Below are positions 1 to 8,109 of a stretch of 64,000 nucleotides of DNA, in pieces (positions within the stretch are counted from its first letter, which is position 1; the number at the start of each line of letters is the position of its first letter). The DNA comes from JBMNGG01 sp050949705 (lineage in GTDB: Bacteria; Bacillota; Thermosediminibacteria; Thermosediminibacterales; Tepidanaerobacteraceae). The stretch is from NCBI GenBank assembly GCA_050949705.1, contig JBMNGG010000021.1:1-64000 (forward strand), given 5' to 3'. The notes under the pieces are model-generated. The model was not told the DNA's origin. It saw only the letters and a list, made by a program, of their open reading frames with translations, and ran no database searches. The translations under genes were made by a program, and so were the position numbers.

Positions 1-908
1 CTAACAATTATTACTCTTTGTATAAGTGGTGCGCTAGCGGAACTTGCTTGTTGGCACCCTAAGGTTATTTCAAACAGACCACTTACAATTGCTGGTGCTA
101 AGCTGCTGTCTAATCTGAATGCACGTAGCACAACTTCAATTAATGGACTTACAAAATTGATAAGTCCAGCGACTGTAACAATTCTTATTATAACTGAAAA
201 CAACACTATGAATCCAAGAACTAGGAGCAGAGAGTTTATGGAGTCCTTGATACAATCTCCTAATAGCTCTCCAAATGGTCGATTGTCTTCTTTCCGGGCT
301 TTTAAAAGTTCACGAGTAGCTTTCATAACAATGTTTTCTCGTCTGTTTGCAGTTTGAACTGAAGGTGTAATCTCCTTATCCATGGCATAAAAGCGCATTA
401 AAACACCCAATACTAATGTTGATATGTAATGGGATAGTGCAATAATCGCTCCTAATCTTACATCTTTAAACATGCCAACCGCTACCGCACCTACCATAAA
501 AAGTGGATCAGCAGTGTTTGAAAATGACATCATTCGTTCTGCTTCCCAAGTGTTACATAGATTATTCTTCACTAGTTTTCCTGTTAGCATTGCGCCAACG
601 GGATAACCACTTGCAAGTCCCATGGCCATAACAAATGAACCCACACCAGGGACATTAAATAAGGGGCGCATAAATGGCTCCAACAAAACACCCATAAAAT
701 GAACAACACCTAATCCCATTAATAATTGGGAGCCAATAAAAAAAGGCAGTAGTGCCGGTAATACAATGTTTAACCAAACGTCAAGACCTTCTAATGCAGA
801 CTGAAAAGCTTCATCCGGAAAACGGACAATAGATATAGTGATAATTACAGCTAAGGCTGGTAAAACTAATTGGTATAGTTTAAATACCCGGGTACTTTTT
901 ATTTTCAT
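1..908 (-). CDS. ylbJ: YlbJ, sporulation integral membrane protein (C-terminus beyond left edge)
   Basis: Reading the minus strand from the ATG at 908 gives 302 open codons that run off the left edge. The protein is a polytopic membrane protein with many hydrophobic stretches and the segment GLASGYPVGAML near residue 110, as in the nucleoside-recognition/gate family that includes YlbJ. The family is needed for normal endospore formation in Bacillus; its transported substrate is not established. The start is supported by GGAGGCC 5-10 bases upstream. Divergent from ylbK, and the same ylbJ-ylbK-ylbL-ylbM order occurs in Bacillus. About a quarter of the usual length is missing. Confidence 0.88.
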   Translation of the reverse strand, partial: MKIKSTRVFKLYQLVLPALAVIITISIVRFPDEAFQSALEGLDVWLNIVLPALLPFFIGSQLLMGLGVVHFMGVLLEPFMRPLFNVPGVGSFVMAMGLASGYPVGAMLTGKLVKNNLCNTWEAERMMSFSNTADPLFMVGAVAVGMFKDVRLGAIIALSHYISTLVLGVLMRFYAMDKEITPSVQTANRRENIVMKATRELLKARKEDNRPFGELLGDCIKDSINSLLLVLGFIVLFSVIIRIVTVAGLINFVSPLIEVVLRAFRLDSSLAPAIVSGLFEITLGCQQASSASAPLIQRVIIV

Positions 909-922
909 TCTCAGGCCTCCAA

Positions 923-951
923 GTGAAAATTTTGTTTTATTTTAGTATAAT
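923..951 (+). promoter_or_regulatory. Candidate vegetative promoter for ylbK-ylbL
   Basis: TATAAT at 946-951 is preceded, with a 17-base spacer, by GTGAAA at 923-928, a moderate -35. It sits about 50 bases before the ylbK start and overlaps the divergent ylbJ promoter region. Confidence 0.4.
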
Positions 952-979
952 ATATATTGCCAAGATAGACTTAATATTC
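951..979 (-). promoter_or_regulatory. Possible sigma-E-type promoter for ylbJ
   Basis: On the minus strand GAATATT (979-973) matches the sigma-E -35 consensus. Fourteen bases further is AATATATA (958-951), only a partial match to the -10 CATACAMT. ylbJ is a mother-cell (sigma-E) gene in Bacillus, which motivates the call. The weak -10 keeps confidence low. Confidence 0.3.
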
Positions 980-1000
980 TTATATAGGGTGTGAAATGTT

Positions 1001-1780
1001 TTGAAAAAACCCGTAATAGGTCTTGCATTAGGGTCAGGAGCTGCCAAAGGATATGCTCACATTGGAGTTTTACAGGTTCTAGAAAAAGAGAATATACCTA
1101 TAGATATTATAGTAGGCTCTAGCATGGGTAGCTTAATAGGAGCATTGTATGCTTCAGGTATTGATGCTAATATGTTAGAAAAACTAAGCAAACAAATACA
1201 TCGAAAACAGTGGGTAGATTTAGTTGTTCCAAAAGTGGGTCTAATAGCTGGTGACAAAATCAAGGCAATAATCCAGTTACTTACTAAAAACAAAAGTTTT
1301 GAAGAACTAAATATAAAATTAGGGGTAATTGCAACAGATCTTATATCAAAAGAAAGTGTTCTAATATCAAAAGGCAATGTAGCAGAAGCCGTAAGGGCAA
1401 GCATTGCAATACCAGGAATATTTTGTCCTGGAGTTATAAATGGCAAACCTCTTTTTGATGGGGGAGTATTAGAGCGTGTACCAGTAAAACAGGCAAAATT
1501 AATGGGTGCAGATATTGTAATAGGAGTTGAACTTGGATTTAGCAGTACTGACAAAGTTAATAATATTTACGATATTCTATTTCAGACTTTTGACGTAATG
1601 GGAAGAGAAATACAGTCTCTAAAAAAATATGAATGTGATATCTTAATAACCCCAGAACTTTCAAAAATAGATTATTTGGCTTTTAATCAAGTTTCATCTT
1701 GTATTTTGCGAGGGTGTGAAGCAACAGAAAAGGTATTGCCTATAATTAAGCAATGTATAGAAGATAAGGAGAACATATAA
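1001..1780 (+). CDS. ylbK: Patatin-like phospholipase (NTE family) YlbK
   Basis: 259 residues. The glycine-rich oxyanion loop (residues 8-17, LALGSGAAKG), the nucleophile elbow GSSMG (39-43, Ser41) and the dyad aspartate in DGG (Asp153) identify a patatin-fold serine hydrolase expected to cleave acyl esters of lipids; the real substrate is unknown. It starts at TTG 1001, with AGGGTG about 10 bases upstream and the oxyanion loop starting right after. Its stop shares one base with the ATG of ylbL, so the two are translationally coupled. No signal peptide is seen, so it is probably cytoplasmic. Confidence 0.92.
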   Translation: MKKPVIGLALGSGAAKGYAHIGVLQVLEKENIPIDIIVGSSMGSLIGALYASGIDANMLEKLSKQIHRKQWVDLVVPKVGLIAGDKIKAIIQLLTKNKSFEELNIKLGVIATDLISKESVLISKGNVAEAVRASIAIPGIFCPGVINGKPLFDGGVLERVPVKQAKLMGADIVIGVELGFSSTDKVNNIYDILFQTFDVMGREIQSLKKYECDILITPELSKIDYLAFNQVSSCILRGCEATEKVLPIIKQCIEDKENI

Positions 1781-2784
1781 TGCGAAGCTTAGAAAAACGA
1801 TCTATACGAATAATTGCTTTAACTGTTATATTACTATTTGGATTTAATTATTATTTAGGTCAAACTTACATGATGACGGCTCCAGGTGTAACTATAGATC
1901 TAAAAGAGATTGTAACAGTTGAAGAAGCTTCTAAAAATAAAGAAGGTTCTTTTTTATTAACAACTGTTTCAAGTCGGTCTTTAAATCTTCCTTTAGCGAT
2001 ATATGCTGCTGTAAATCCTTATGTTAATGTGCAAAGGAAGGATCTTATGATACCTCCAAATTGGAATATGAGACAGTATATGGATTATATGAAGCAATGG
2101 ATGGAAGAAAGTCAAAAAATTGCAGAGGTTGTTGCATTAAAGAAGGCTGGATTTGATCCCATAATTTATGGCGATGGTGCACAAATAGTAGAGATTATGC
2201 AGAACAGCCCCGCTAAGGGAATACTGTTTCCGGGCGATATAATAAAGAAAGTAGATAATATGGAAGTTAACCTTGCAGAAGATGTGATAAACCATGTTTC
2301 TAATCGCAAGATTGGTGAATTAGTAGAGCTCGAGATTGAAAGAGATAATGAAACTTTTAGTGTAGAAGTTTCTTCAATAGAAAGTAAAACTGAAGCTGGT
2401 AAGCCGATTATAGGCGTATATATAACTACACTAAACTGGAAACCGGTGCTACCTATAAAAATAGATATAGACACAGGGAAAATTGGTGGTCCATCAGCAG
2501 GTTGTATGTTTGTTATGGAAATTCTAAATCAATTAAATCCTGAAGATTTAACAAAAGGATATAAAATTGCTGGGACGGGTACTATAAATCTTGATGAACA
2601 AATAGGGCAAATAGGAGGTGTAAAACAAAAGGTAGTAGCTGCATATAGAGATGGAGCTGAAATTTTCTTTACACCAGAAGAAAATGCAGAAGATGCCTTA
2701 AGAGCTGCTGAAGGTCTGGAAATAAAAATTGTACCTGTTAAGAAACTTGATGATATGCTACATTACTTGGAAGGATTAAGGTAG
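1780..2784 (+). CDS. ylbL: YlbL-type PDZ/Lon-fold serine protease
   Basis: 334 residues: one N-terminal membrane helix (about 10-27), a PDZ domain (about 120-200) and a C-terminal Lon proteolytic domain. The Lon Ser-Lys dyad is present as GPSAG (Ser239) and GGVKQK (Lys282), 43 residues apart as in Lon. There is no ATPase domain. The Bacillus orthologue (YlbL/DdcP) helps recovery from DNA-damage checkpoint arrest; that role is inferred here. Its 3' end overlaps the convergent tmcAL gene by 22 bases. Confidence 0.92.
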   Translation: MRSLEKRSIRIIALTVILLFGFNYYLGQTYMMTAPGVTIDLKEIVTVEEASKNKEGSFLLTTVSSRSLNLPLAIYAAVNPYVNVQRKDLMIPPNWNMRQYMDYMKQWMEESQKIAEVVALKKAGFDPIIYGDGAQIVEIMQNSPAKGILFPGDIIKKVDNMEVNLAEDVINHVSNRKIGELVELEIERDNETFSVEVSSIESKTEAGKPIIGVYITTLNWKPVLPIKIDIDTGKIGGPSAGCMFVMEILNQLNPEDLTKGYKIAGTGTINLDEQIGQIGGVKQKVVAAYRDGAEIFFTPEENAEDALRAAEGLEIKIVPVKKLDDMLHYLEGLR

Positions 2785-4019
2785 ACAACTTTTTTTAAAA
2801 AATCCGATGAACCAATTCTAAGTGCAGGATTGCTATATGCAAGATTATAAATATCCGATGAAAGTAAATCTTTTTCAAAAAAACTTTTTGCATATGAATT
2901 TAATTTTTTATAATCAGATGCTCTTGTAATAATGGGTAAAGATGTTTTCTTTTTTATCTTTTTCAAAATAATAGATCCAACCTGAGAAAACCCTAACACT
3001 CTGACATAGGGAGATGTTCTACTATTAAGCATTTCCTTAGGGATATTAAGTAAAATATGTATTAATATCCTTTGAATTCTAGTTTCGGGATATCTTTTTG
3101 TTTTTATTTGTGCAATCAACTGTTTTAGACTTCCAGATTTTTTTGCTGCTTTTTTTATTCGGTTTTCAAGACCTTCTTCTATATCAAAAAAGGATCTTAA
3201 CTCTTGGGATGACATTCGGCGCAACATATATAAAAGGATGAGTTCATAGTCTTGTAAAAACACAGGAACGTTATAGTTATTTAAATTTCTTTTTATAATT
3301 TCTAGAGTGGAAAGGGGTAAATATTTTATAATATCATCATTTAGTTCTCTCGTATAAAGAAAAGATTGTCTTATACCTGACGCACTAGCATATTCGCCAG
3401 TTAAATTTTTGTTATGGTAATCTTGTCCTTTTCGAATGATGGGGAGTATTGACAAATCTACTCCTAATTTATTTATAGCCTTAACGTATTCTACTGCTAA
3501 AATAAAATTGGGTTTTTTCAGCATTGCAGAAATCAACTGTGTATTCATTTCTTTATGGTTTTCTAAAATAAACTTTATGATTGCTTTTTCTCTCGCTGCA
3601 GGGAAAGACATGCCTTTACTTAAACATTCATTTATTGTAGTCTTTAAATGCTTAGGTTCTTTAGCCAGGAGTTTACCTAAAAACAGCAGTTCATTATAAT
3701 GTATTTCTTCTAAACCAAAACTTAAAGTATTTACGACTTGAGTATCTGATAATAGTTTTACAGCACTTTCCGCAAATATTTCGGCGGTAGCAGTGGAAAA
3801 ACAAACAGGAAGCTCTATAACAAGATCTGCTCCTCCGTGAAGGGCCATTTCAGCACGAGCCCACTTATCAAATATTGCTGGTTCTCCACGTTGCACAAAA
3901 TTACCACTAAGAATAACGATTATTGCATCAGGTTTAAAACTTTTTTTTATTTTATTTAAATGATACAAATGCCCTTTGTGAAAAGGATTATACTCAGCAA
4001 TAACACCAACTACTTTCAA
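2763..4019 (-). CDS. tmcAL: tRNA(Met) cytidine acetate ligase TmcAL (YlbM)
   Basis: 418 residues. The N-terminus GVIAEYNPFHKGH carries the HxGH nucleotidyltransferase signature, and the family length of about 400 is met. TmcAL acetylates the wobble cytidine of elongator tRNA-Met (ac4C34) using acetate and ATP via acetyl-AMP. Its place beside pta-ackA, which makes acetate, is suggestive but also just the conserved Firmicute order. It starts at TTG 4019 with GGAGGTG eight bases upstream. Convergent with and overlapping ylbL; divergent from pta. Confidence 0.92.
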   Translation of the reverse strand: MKVVGVIAEYNPFHKGHLYHLNKIKKSFKPDAIIVILSGNFVQRGEPAIFDKWARAEMALHGGADLVIELPVCFSTATAEIFAESAVKLLSDTQVVNTLSFGLEEIHYNELLFLGKLLAKEPKHLKTTINECLSKGMSFPAAREKAIIKFILENHKEMNTQLISAMLKKPNFILAVEYVKAINKLGVDLSILPIIRKGQDYHNKNLTGEYASASGIRQSFLYTRELNDDIIKYLPLSTLEIIKRNLNNYNVPVFLQDYELILLYMLRRMSSQELRSFFDIEEGLENRIKKAAKKSGSLKQLIAQIKTKRYPETRIQRILIHILLNIPKEMLNSRTSPYVRVLGFSQVGSIILKKIKKKTSLPIITRASDYKKLNSYAKSFFEKDLLSSDIYNLAYSNPALRIGSSDFLKKVVYLNPSK

Positions 4020-4147
4020 TAGTTTACACCTCCACTTACTTTTGACTATTATATAACAATTATTAGAAAAAAATAAGAAGGATATTTAAATTATTTATAG
4101 AACTTTTATATTTGGATTTACTATAAAAACGATATTACAATATTTTT

Positions 4148-4176
4148 TTGGTCTTAATTCTGATATATGTTATAAT
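4148..4176 (+). promoter_or_regulatory. Candidate promoter for pta-ackA, in the 4020-4321 gap
   Basis: TTGGTC at 4148-4153, a 17-base spacer and a perfect TATAAT at 4171-4176 give a transcript leader of about 140 bases before pta. A second TATAAT at 4278-4283 lacks a good -35. The 302-base gap between tmcAL and pta is otherwise AT-rich. On the minus strand the complement of 4048-4053 reads TATAAT and may serve tmcAL. No riboswitch or small gene was recognised. Confidence 0.5.
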
Positions 4177-4321
4177 CGGTAGGGAATTACCTATAGAATA
4201 TAATACAGAATTGTTTTGGTTTAGTTAATAGTCTAAGATACTGTTTTTTTGGCTTTATAGAATGAATGATTTTTTTGTATAATAAAAAAACTATATTAAT
4301 ATAAAGGAAGGAGTAAAATAA

Positions 4322-5314
4322 ATGGATTTTATCAAAGAAATTAGAGAGCGAGCTAAAACATCAATTAAAACTATTGTTTTGCCCGAAGGGACTGACGAAA
4401 GAGTCTTAAAAGCAGCAGAGATAATTAAAAAAGAAAACATTGCGAAGGTCGTTCTTTTGGGCAATCAGGAAAAACTTAAAAACTTGGCAGGGGATATAAA
4501 TCTTTCAGGGATTGAAATAATTGATCCTGAACTATCGCCAAAGTTGGAAGAATATGCAAATCTACTATATGAGCTTAGAAAGCATAAAGGTATAACTATT
4601 GATAAAGCAAAGGAATTAACTAAAGATCCAATATGGTATGGAACTTTAATGGTGAAAAATAATGATGTTGATGGTATGGTAGCAGGGGCTGCTGTAGCAA
4701 CAGGTGAAGTGTTTCGACCAGCCTTTCAAATAATTAAAACAGCACCGGGAATTGGTGTAGTGTCTAGCGCATTTATGATGATTGTTCCCAATTGTGAATT
4801 TGGGTCAAAAGGTAGTATACTTTTTTCTGATTGTGCAATTAATCCTAATCCAGATGCTAAACAACTGGCAGAGATAGCCATGTCAGCAGCAAAAACATGG
4901 GCTGTATTAGTGGATGATAAACCAAGAGTAGCAATGCTTTCTTTTTCTACCAAAGGAAGTGCTCAAAATGAAATGGTAGATAAGGTAGTGGAAGCTACAA
5001 AAATATTGAAAGAGCAAGCACCGGATTTATTAGCGGATGGCGAATTACAGGCTGATGCAGCTTTAGTTCCGTCTGTTGGTAGCTCTAAAGCTCCAGGTAG
5101 CGCTATAGCAGGAAAAGCAAATATATTAGTATTTCCGGATCTAAATGCAGGTAATATTGGTTATAAACTTGTTCAAAGGTTGGCAAAGGCCGAAGCAATA
5201 GGTCCTATTACACAAGGTTTGGCTGCACCTATAAATGACCTTTCAAGAGGTTGTAGTGTACAAGATATTGTCAATCTGGTTGCAATTACATCATTACAGG
5301 CTAACTTATCATAA
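4322..5314 (+). CDS. pta: Phosphate acetyltransferase
   Basis: 330 residues, the short single-domain Pta of Gram-positives. It interconverts acetyl-CoA plus phosphate with acetyl phosphate plus CoA. Family segments include LPEGTDERVL near the N-terminus, VPSVGSSKAPGSA and FPDLNAGNIGYK in the C-terminal half. ATG 4322 follows AAGGAAGGAG. The gene is 17 bases from ackA, forming the classical acetate-producing, ATP-yielding pair, which points to fermentative energy metabolism. Confidence 0.97.
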   Translation: MDFIKEIRERAKTSIKTIVLPEGTDERVLKAAEIIKKENIAKVVLLGNQEKLKNLAGDINLSGIEIIDPELSPKLEEYANLLYELRKHKGITIDKAKELTKDPIWYGTLMVKNNDVDGMVAGAAVATGEVFRPAFQIIKTAPGIGVVSSAFMMIVPNCEFGSKGSILFSDCAINPNPDAKQLAEIAMSAAKTWAVLVDDKPRVAMLSFSTKGSAQNEMVDKVVEATKILKEQAPDLLADGELQADAALVPSVGSSKAPGSAIAGKANILVFPDLNAGNIGYKLVQRLAKAEAIGPITQGLAAPINDLSRGCSVQDIVNLVAITSLQANLS

Positions 5315-5331
5315 TCTAGGAGGTTATATAA

Positions 5332-6522
5332 TTGAAAGTTTTAGTAATAAATTGTGGCAGCTCATCTCTAAAATATCAACTATTTAACATGGAAGATAAA
5401 TCAGTAATGGCAAAAGGTCTAGTCGAGAGAATAGGTCTGGATGTTGGTATGTTAAAACATCAGCCTATTAATAAAGACAAAGTGGAAATTTCGGAGAAAA
5501 TCCCCAATCATAAAGTAGCTGTTAAAATGATGCTTGACGCTTTATTAGATGAAAAACACGGAGTGGTTAAAGATGCTTCGGAAATTGCGGCAGTAGGTCA
5601 TAGAGTAGTTCACGGAGCTGAAAAGTTTTCCGGATCAGTAGTGATCACTGATGAAGTTATGGATGTACTTAAAGAATGTGTATCTATCGCTCCCTTACAC
5701 AACCCACCAAATATTATTGGCATTGAAGCTGCTCGGGAATTATTGCCCAATGTTCCTATGGTTGGTGTATTTGATACTGCCTTCCATCAAACTATGCCTA
5801 AACATGCTTATATGTATGGGGTACCTTATGAATTATATGAAAAATATGCCGTGAGAAGATATGGGTTCCATGGTACTTCTCATAAGTTTGTATCAGCTGA
5901 AGCTGCAAAAATGTTAGACAAGCCTATTGAGCAATTAAAAATTGTCACATTACATTTGGGAAATGGTTCTAGTATTACGGCTGTAAAACATGGTAAATCA
6001 GTTGAGAACAGCATGGGTTTTACACCATTAGAGGGAATCGTTATGGGAACACGCAGTGGTAATATTGATCCCGCTATAGTCCCGTTTATTATGGAAAAGG
6101 AAGGAATTCCGGCAGACAAAATGAATGACTATCTTAACAAAAAATGCGGAGTTTATGGGATATCCGGTGTGAGCAGTGATTTTAGAGATCTGGAAGATGC
6201 ATCAAATAATGGTAATTCCCGTGCACAATTGGCTCTAGATATTTTTGCATATCAGGCAAAAAAATTCATCGGCGCCTATGCTGCAGCAATGAATGGTCTT
6301 GATGTTATCGTATTTACCGGTGGGATTGGAGAAAATTCTGCTACCATGCGACAAATGATCTGTAACGACATGGAATATTTTGGACTTAAAATTGATGAAC
6401 AAAAGAATAATGTTCGTGGTAAACAAGCGGATATTTCTACAGAGGATAGTAAAACAAAGGTACTTGTTATTCCTACAAACGAAGAGTTAATGATAGCTTT
6501 AGATACTGTTTCCCTTATATAA
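5332..6522 (+). CDS. ackA: Acetate kinase
   Basis: 396 residues of the ASKHA fold. It shows the acetate kinase signatures NCGSSSLKYQ (7-16), GHRVVHG, FDTAFHQTM, HLGNGSSI, GTRSGNIDP and FTGGIGENS. It converts acetyl phosphate and ADP to acetate and ATP in the cytoplasm. It starts at TTG 5332 with AGGAGG nine bases upstream. Co-transcribed with pta; no clear terminator follows, and a new strong promoter lies just after its stop. Confidence 0.97.
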   Translation: MKVLVINCGSSSLKYQLFNMEDKSVMAKGLVERIGLDVGMLKHQPINKDKVEISEKIPNHKVAVKMMLDALLDEKHGVVKDASEIAAVGHRVVHGAEKFSGSVVITDEVMDVLKECVSIAPLHNPPNIIGIEAARELLPNVPMVGVFDTAFHQTMPKHAYMYGVPYELYEKYAVRRYGFHGTSHKFVSAEAAKMLDKPIEQLKIVTLHLGNGSSITAVKHGKSVENSMGFTPLEGIVMGTRSGNIDPAIVPFIMEKEGIPADKMNDYLNKKCGVYGISGVSSDFRDLEDASNNGNSRAQLALDIFAYQAKKFIGAYAAAMNGLDVIVFTGGIGENSATMRQMICNDMEYFGLKIDEQKNNVRGKQADISTEDSKTKVLVIPTNEELMIALDTVSLI

Positions 6523-6527
6523 ACTGC

Positions 6528-6556
6528 TTGACACTATGTTATATGAACTATATAAT
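6528..6556 (+). promoter_or_regulatory. Near-perfect vegetative promoter for DUF177-rpmF
   Basis: TTGACA (6528-6533), a 17-base spacer and TATAAT (6551-6556) match the sigma-A consensus at all twelve positions. It starts six bases after the ackA stop and lies about 30 bases before the DUF177 start codon. Confidence 0.8.
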
Positions 6557-6586
6557 AAAGTGTGTATTTTTTGAGGTGAATATTAA

Positions 6587-7093
6587 GTGAAACTGAATCT
6601 GGCCAAAATAAAACAATTAGTCGGGAGTATCTTAGAATATGAGTTTCAAATAGAAACACTTGATATAGGTATAAATCTAGATGGAGTAAATACAATAGGG
6701 CCAGTTAAAGTCAAAGGTCATTTAGAGAATTTAGGTGATAGAATTTTTCAAGTGGAAGGTCGAATAGAATTAGAAGCAACAGCGTTGTGTTCGAGATGTC
6801 TTGACGAAACGGAATCTAAATTGACAATAGATTTTTCATTTAAACTCACTGACATGATAACCGATTGTGATGATGAGGATATTATCACATTTAATGGAGA
6901 ATATATAGATCTTTATCCTCAAGTTATAAATGAAATTATCTTAAACTGGCCAGGTCAGATTTTATGCAAGACTGACTGTAGAGGACTGTGCCCAAATTGT
7001 GGATCAAATATGAATTATAGTGTTTGCAAATGTGACAGCTATAATATAGATCCTCGACTTGCAAAGTTAAAAGAATTTTTAAGAAGTGAATAG
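6587..7093 (+). CDS. ylbN: DUF177 (YlbN/YceD) family protein
   Basis: 168 residues with two cysteine clusters, CSRC in the middle and CRGLCPNCG with further Cys near the C-terminus, which could bind a metal. The family is nearly always next to rpmF, as here, and has been linked to 23S rRNA accumulation or 50S assembly in other organisms; the biochemical role is unclear. It starts at GTG 6587 after GAGGTGA. An 17-base gap separates it from rpmF. Confidence 0.9.
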   Translation: MKLNLAKIKQLVGSILEYEFQIETLDIGINLDGVNTIGPVKVKGHLENLGDRIFQVEGRIELEATALCSRCLDETESKLTIDFSFKLTDMITDCDDEDIITFNGEYIDLYPQVINEIILNWPGQILCKTDCRGLCPNCGSNMNYSVCKCDSYNIDPRLAKLKEFLRSE

Positions 7094-7110
7094 TCGGAGG
7101 AGGTGTTGTA

Positions 7111-7293
7111 ATGGCTAATCCAAAACGAAAAACTACAAAATCTAGAATAGGTTCTAGAAGAAGTCACCATAAGCTGTCTTTACCCTCGATATCTGAGTGT
7201 CCTAAGTGTCACGAACCTAAGATGTCTCATAGAGCATGTCCAAGTTGTGGATATTATAAAGACAGAGAAGTAATAAAAGTAAAAGCTGAATAA
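7111..7293 (+). CDS. rpmF: 50S ribosomal protein L32
   Basis: 60 residues. The N-terminus MANPKRKTTKSR is typical of L32, and CPKC plus CPSCG form the zinc-ribbon ligands, so this is the zinc-containing (C+) form. The ribosome site GGAGGAGGTG precedes ATG 7111. A strong terminator follows about 90 bases downstream. Confidence 0.97.
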   Translation: MANPKRKTTKSRIGSRRSHHKLSLPSISECPKCHEPKMSHRACPSCGYYKDREVIKVKAE

Positions 7294-7380
7294 ATTTGTT
7301 TTATTTTCGAGTTTTAAATCTTATTTGCAGTTTTATTTAATATACTATTATGCTGAAGAACTTTATTGTTGTTCTGTGTA

Positions 7381-7415
7381 AAAAACATCCTTGTGTTATG
7401 CCAAGGATGTTTTTT
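7381..7415 (+). terminator. Rho-independent terminator after rpmF
   Basis: A perfect 13-bp inverted repeat (7381-7393 with 7403-7415; 7402-7410 is the GC-bearing core) around a short loop ends in TTTTT. It separates the DUF177-rpmF unit from the fapR operon. Confidence 0.85.
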
Positions 7416-7428
7416 GTATTTTTAAGTA

Positions 7429-7457
7429 TTGATTTTCCATATAAGATAATATATACT
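7429..7457 (+). promoter_or_regulatory. Promoter of the fapR-plsX-fab operon
   Basis: TTGATT (7429-7434), 17 bases, TATACT (7452-7457). The predicted start point near 7464 falls inside the FapR operator candidate at 7458-7476. Confidence 0.6.
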
Positions 7458-7476
7458 ATTAGAAGCTGCTCCTAAA
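7458..7476 (+). promoter_or_regulatory. Probable FapR operator
   Basis: ATTAG (7458-7462), nine bases, CTAAA (7472-7476). The TTAG-N9-CTAA inverted repeat has the architecture of known FapR sites, and I count about 14 of 19 positions matching the Bacillus consensus as I remember it. It overlaps the expected transcription start, so bound FapR would block its own operon until malonyl-CoA releases it. Confidence 0.6.
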
Positions 7477-7500
7477 ATCAACTATTATGAGGTGATGAAA

Positions 7501-8082
7501 TTGTCTAAAAGAGGGTTATCCAAAAAAGAAAGGCAAAAATTGCTGATAAAAACCATTAATGATGACCCTTTTTTAAATGATGAAGAATTAGCTGATAAGT
7601 TTAATGTGAGTATACAAACGATACGGCTTGATAGGATGGAATTGAAATTACCTGAGTTAAGAGAAAGAATCAAGGTAGTTGCTGAAGAAAATTATGCTAA
7701 AGTACGATCTATTGATGTAACAGAAATAGTTGGAGAATTAGTTGACCTTGAATTAGATAAAAGGGGTATTTCAATTCTTGAGACAACAAATAAGATGACT
7801 TTTGGTAAGACAAAAGTCGTTAGGGGAGACATTATTTTTGCTCAGGCGAATTCTTTGGCTATAGCTACTATTGATGCTAAAGTAGCGCTAACAGGTGTTG
7901 CCAATATAAAATATAAAGTACCTGTTTATGCGGGGCAGAAATTAGTGGCAAAGGCTGAAGTGACAAGGATTAGAGGAAATAAAAAGTTTGTTTTTGTTAG
8001 GATTTATGTTAAACAACAGGAAGTATTTAGAGGAAAATTTATTCTAGCATCTTTTGAAGAAGAAGAGAGGGAAGGGAGGTAG
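7501..8082 (+). CDS. fapR: Fatty acid and phospholipid biosynthesis regulator FapR
   Basis: About 193 residues: an N-terminal helix-turn-helix (FNVSIQTIRLDRMEL) and a C-terminal hot-dog domain with FAQANSLAIA, the malonyl-CoA-binding region. FapR represses lipid synthesis genes and is released by malonyl-CoA. The frame is open from GTG 7492. GAGGTGA (7489-7495) would overlap the GTG and the ATG at 7495 but is correctly placed for TTG 7501, which I prefer. Heads the plsX-fab operon; its likely operator lies just upstream. Confidence 0.95.
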   Translation: MSKRGLSKKERQKLLIKTINDDPFLNDEELADKFNVSIQTIRLDRMELKLPELRERIKVVAEENYAKVRSIDVTEIVGELVDLELDKRGISILETTNKMTFGKTKVVRGDIIFAQANSLAIATIDAKVALTGVANIKYKVPVYAGQKLVAKAEVTRIRGNKKFVFVRIYVKQQEVFRGKFILASFEEEEREGR

Positions 8083-8103
8083 CGGCACAAGCAATAATGC
8101 CGC
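8082..8103 (+). other. Hairpin between the plsX ribosome site and start codon
   Basis: GCGGCA (8082-8087) pairs with TGCCGC (8098-8103) around a 10-base loop. The strong ribosome site AGGGAGG (8073-8079) is 30 bases from the plsX ATG at 8110, too far to work linearly. Folding the hairpin leaves two bases before and six after it, an effective spacing of eight. Confidence 0.6.
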
Positions 8104-8109
8104 ATAGCA

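Noticed and set aside
157..357. 66-codon open frame on the + strand
   Set aside because: Antisense to ylbJ, whose membrane-protein frame is continuous on the other strand.
1057..1554. 165-codon open frame on the minus strand
   Set aside because: Antisense shadow of ylbK with no supporting features.
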